Part shown: positions 49,229 to 50,412 of the stretch, one piece after another
How positions within the stretch are numbered: the first letter of the stretch is position 1
Layout: the number at the start of each line of letters is the position of its first letter
DNA from: Rhodospirillaceae bacterium
GTDB taxonomy: Bacteria > Pseudomonadota > Alphaproteobacteria > GCA-2721365
Direction of reading: 5' to 3'
Length of the DNA: 50,412 nt
Assembly: GCA_002721365.1 (NCBI GenBank)
Contig: PBKC01000034.1
Location: forward strand, 1-50,412
Translations under genes and position numbers: made by a program
The notes under the pieces: generated by a model
The model's input: the letters and a program-made list of their open reading frames with translations, nothing else
What the model was told of the DNA's origin: nothing
The model's database searches: none

Positions 49229-50047
49229 TCAGTGAAAGGGATAGCGCGGTCCGTAGTCACCCACATAGTCGAAATGCGACACGAGCCCCGCATCCGACGA
49301 CCATTGGCACAGCCTGACCGCCGGTGGCTCCATGACGAAGCGGGCCGGACCGCCGACCAGATCGAGGGCGACCTGATGCGCGGTCGAGGGCATCGTCGAC
49401 GCAATGGTGCCGGAAAAGCGGGTCATGATCGGCCGGTGCAGATGGCCGCAGAGAATGTGCTCGACCTGGGAATGGCGGCCGATGATCGCCGCGAGCCGGT
49501 CGGCATTGGCGCAGCCCATCTTGTCCATATGGCCGATCCCCGTCTCGAACGGTGGGTGATGCATGGCGATGACGGTCGGCCGGTCCGGCGCCTCGTCCAG
49601 GCGCTCCGCCAGCCATGCCAGTCGCTCGGCGCAAAGGAGGCCGCCGGGCCGACCCGGATCGAGGGTGTCGAGCGCGATGAGCCTCAGCGGACCGCTCTCG
49701 ATAACGTACTGCACGAAGGGCCCGGTCCCGAGATAGGTGTGGTCCGGGAACGCGGCACGCAGAGCCTCGCGCGCGTCGTGGTTCCCGACCATCAGGTGCA
49801 CCGGGATTCCGAGCGGTGCGATGATCGCCCGAAGGTGGGCGTATTCATCGGCCGCACCCTGATCGACCAGATCGCCGGTCGCAATCACGAAGGCCGGCCG
49901 CGGCTCCAAAGCGTTGAGACGCTCAACCGCTGCCTGCAGATGGGCGGCGGTATCCACCCGGCCCGTCAGGCGCTCGCCCGGCGGCAGGATGTGGAGGTCG
50001 GAAATCTGTGCGAACAGCATGGGCGCCCGGCCGCTCCCCGTCGTCAT
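49229..50047 (-). CDS. Calcineurin-like metallophosphoesterase (CpdA-like)
   Basis: The 272-residue enzyme has all class III phosphodiesterase motifs: AQISDLHI (Asp17, His19), ATGDLVDQG, VGNHDAREAL, MHHPPF and CGHLHRPI. Relatives include cAMP phosphodiesterase CpdA and glycerophosphodiesterases. Length and the metal residues suggest a cytosolic two-metal enzyme; there is no signal peptide. The start at 50047 lacks a good SD; an ATG nine codons later (MLFAQISDLH) is a fair alternative. Confidence 0.9.
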   Translation of the reverse strand: MTTGSGRAPMLFAQISDLHILPPGERLTGRVDTAAHLQAAVERLNALEPRPAFVIATGDLVDQGAADEYAHLRAIIAPLGIPVHLMVGNHDAREALRAAFPDHTYLGTGPFVQYVIESGPLRLIALDTLDPGRPGGLLCAERLAWLAERLDEAPDRPTVIAMHHPPFETGIGHMDKMGCANADRLAAIIGRHSQVEHILCGHLHRPIMTRFSGTIASTMPSTAHQVALDLVGGPARFVMEPPAVRLCQWSSDAGLVSHFDYVGDYGPRYPFH

Positions 50048-50079
50048 GATGGTCGCCGGACGCCCCGCCCGTTACGCCG

Positions 50080-50412
50080 CTACAGTCGGTCGGCCACGGC
50101 GTCGATCGCCGCCTGGGCGCACTGCTCGTCCTGGTCGGAGGTGGCGCCGCTAACACCGATTCCACCGACCTGATGGCCGTCCCCGGCCATGATCGGCAGC
50201 CCGCCCGGAAAGACGACGATCCCCGGCACCAGCTCGATCCCGTGCGGACGGTCGCCGCCATAGGCGAGCTCGCCGCGCGCCCGCGTCGAGCGCGGGAAGA
50301 TCGCCGCAGTGTGGCCCTTCAGATGGGCGATCTCGATGCTGCCGAGGAAAGAACCGTCCATCCGCTTGAAGTGTTTGAGATTTCCGCCGGCATCGAAGAT
50401 GGCGATGTTCAC
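50080..50412 (-). CDS. GlcG/HbpS-family protein, N-terminus cut by window edge
   Basis: The visible 110 residues are the C-terminal part of a GlcG/HbpS haem-binding-type protein: VNIAIFDAGGNLKHFKRMDG, SFLGSIEIAHLKGHTAA, LAYGGDRPHGIELVPGIVVF, PGGLPIMAGDGHQVGGIGVS and GATSDQDEQCAQAAID. The family normally has another 25-35 residues before this, which lie beyond 50412, so the gene is truncated only by the window. It ends 32 nt before the metallophosphoesterase start. Confidence 0.88.
   Translation of the reverse strand: MNIAIFDAGGNLKHFKRMDGSFLGSIEIAHLKGHTAAIFPRSTRARGELAYGGDRPHGIELVPGIVVFPGGLPIMAGDGHQVGGIGVSGATSDQDEQCAQAAIDAVADRL

Overview
The window looks like a chromosomal segment of a GC-rich alphaproteobacterium, most likely Rhodospirillales-like; I cannot name a genus. 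The signs are a stand-alone NDUFS4-type complex I accessory subunit, a GTTC-N7-GTTC SOS box, TAXI-TRAP and Mrp gene clusters, and pervasive high-GC codon use.

1 to about 10.23 kb is the right part of an integrated mobile element. Its right edge lies in the 3' end of a tRNA-Arg(TCT) gene; the left edge is outside the window. It carries a resolvase/invertase, an AT-rich patch with a secreted protein and a coiled-coil protein, a protein built of four HTH-like modules, a possible zinc-cluster protein, a transfer-type operon (zinc-ribbon protein, two small membrane proteins, a VirD4/TraG-type ATPase without membrane anchor, two small proteins), and an SOS-box-controlled pair made of a small acidic protein and a large serine recombinase. 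The recombinase frame ends inside the tRNA gene. No relaxase or mating-pair genes are visible.

10.3-25.6 kb is core chromosome: complex I subunit, an unusual RNase HII, a kinase-like protein, divergent PRPP-synthase and phosphoribosyltransferase genes, an operon of ketopantoate-reductase-like, Rieske and D-aminoacylase-like proteins, a DUF423 protein, a PRC-barrel envelope protein, a DUF1445 protein, a membrane-bound EAL c-di-GMP phosphodiesterase, tRNA-Pro(TGG), a secreted YD-repeat protein and an HDAC-like deacetylase.

25.6-32.5 kb holds a thiamine-precursor ABC transporter in two parts, thiZX and thiY, each behind its own TPP riboswitch. Between them lie ergothioneine genes egtB-egtC (minus strand), divergent egtD, and an SDR.

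32.5-44.7 kb holds a tightly overlapping Mrp-type cation/proton antiporter operon (E, F, G, an MrpA-C-terminal-like subunit, B, C and three antiporter-like subunits), followed by a miniature TAXI protein, a full TAXI binding protein, a fused TRAP permease and a ChaN-like protein.

44.7-50.4 kb holds a solo Panacea (SocA-like) protein, an FAH-family enzyme, a DsbA-like thiol oxidoreductase, a zinc-free MDR oxidoreductase, a small secreted protein, a metallophosphoesterase and a truncated GlcG/HbpS gene. Three families of palindromic intergenic repeats recur between operons.

The most unusual material is in the element: the tetramodular HTH protein with a dyad just upstream of its start, the SOS-controlled recombinase completed by a tRNA gene, and the anchorless coupling ATPase. 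Outside it, the altered and extended RNase HII, the probable ATA start codon in the Mrp operon and the miniature TAXI protein stand out.
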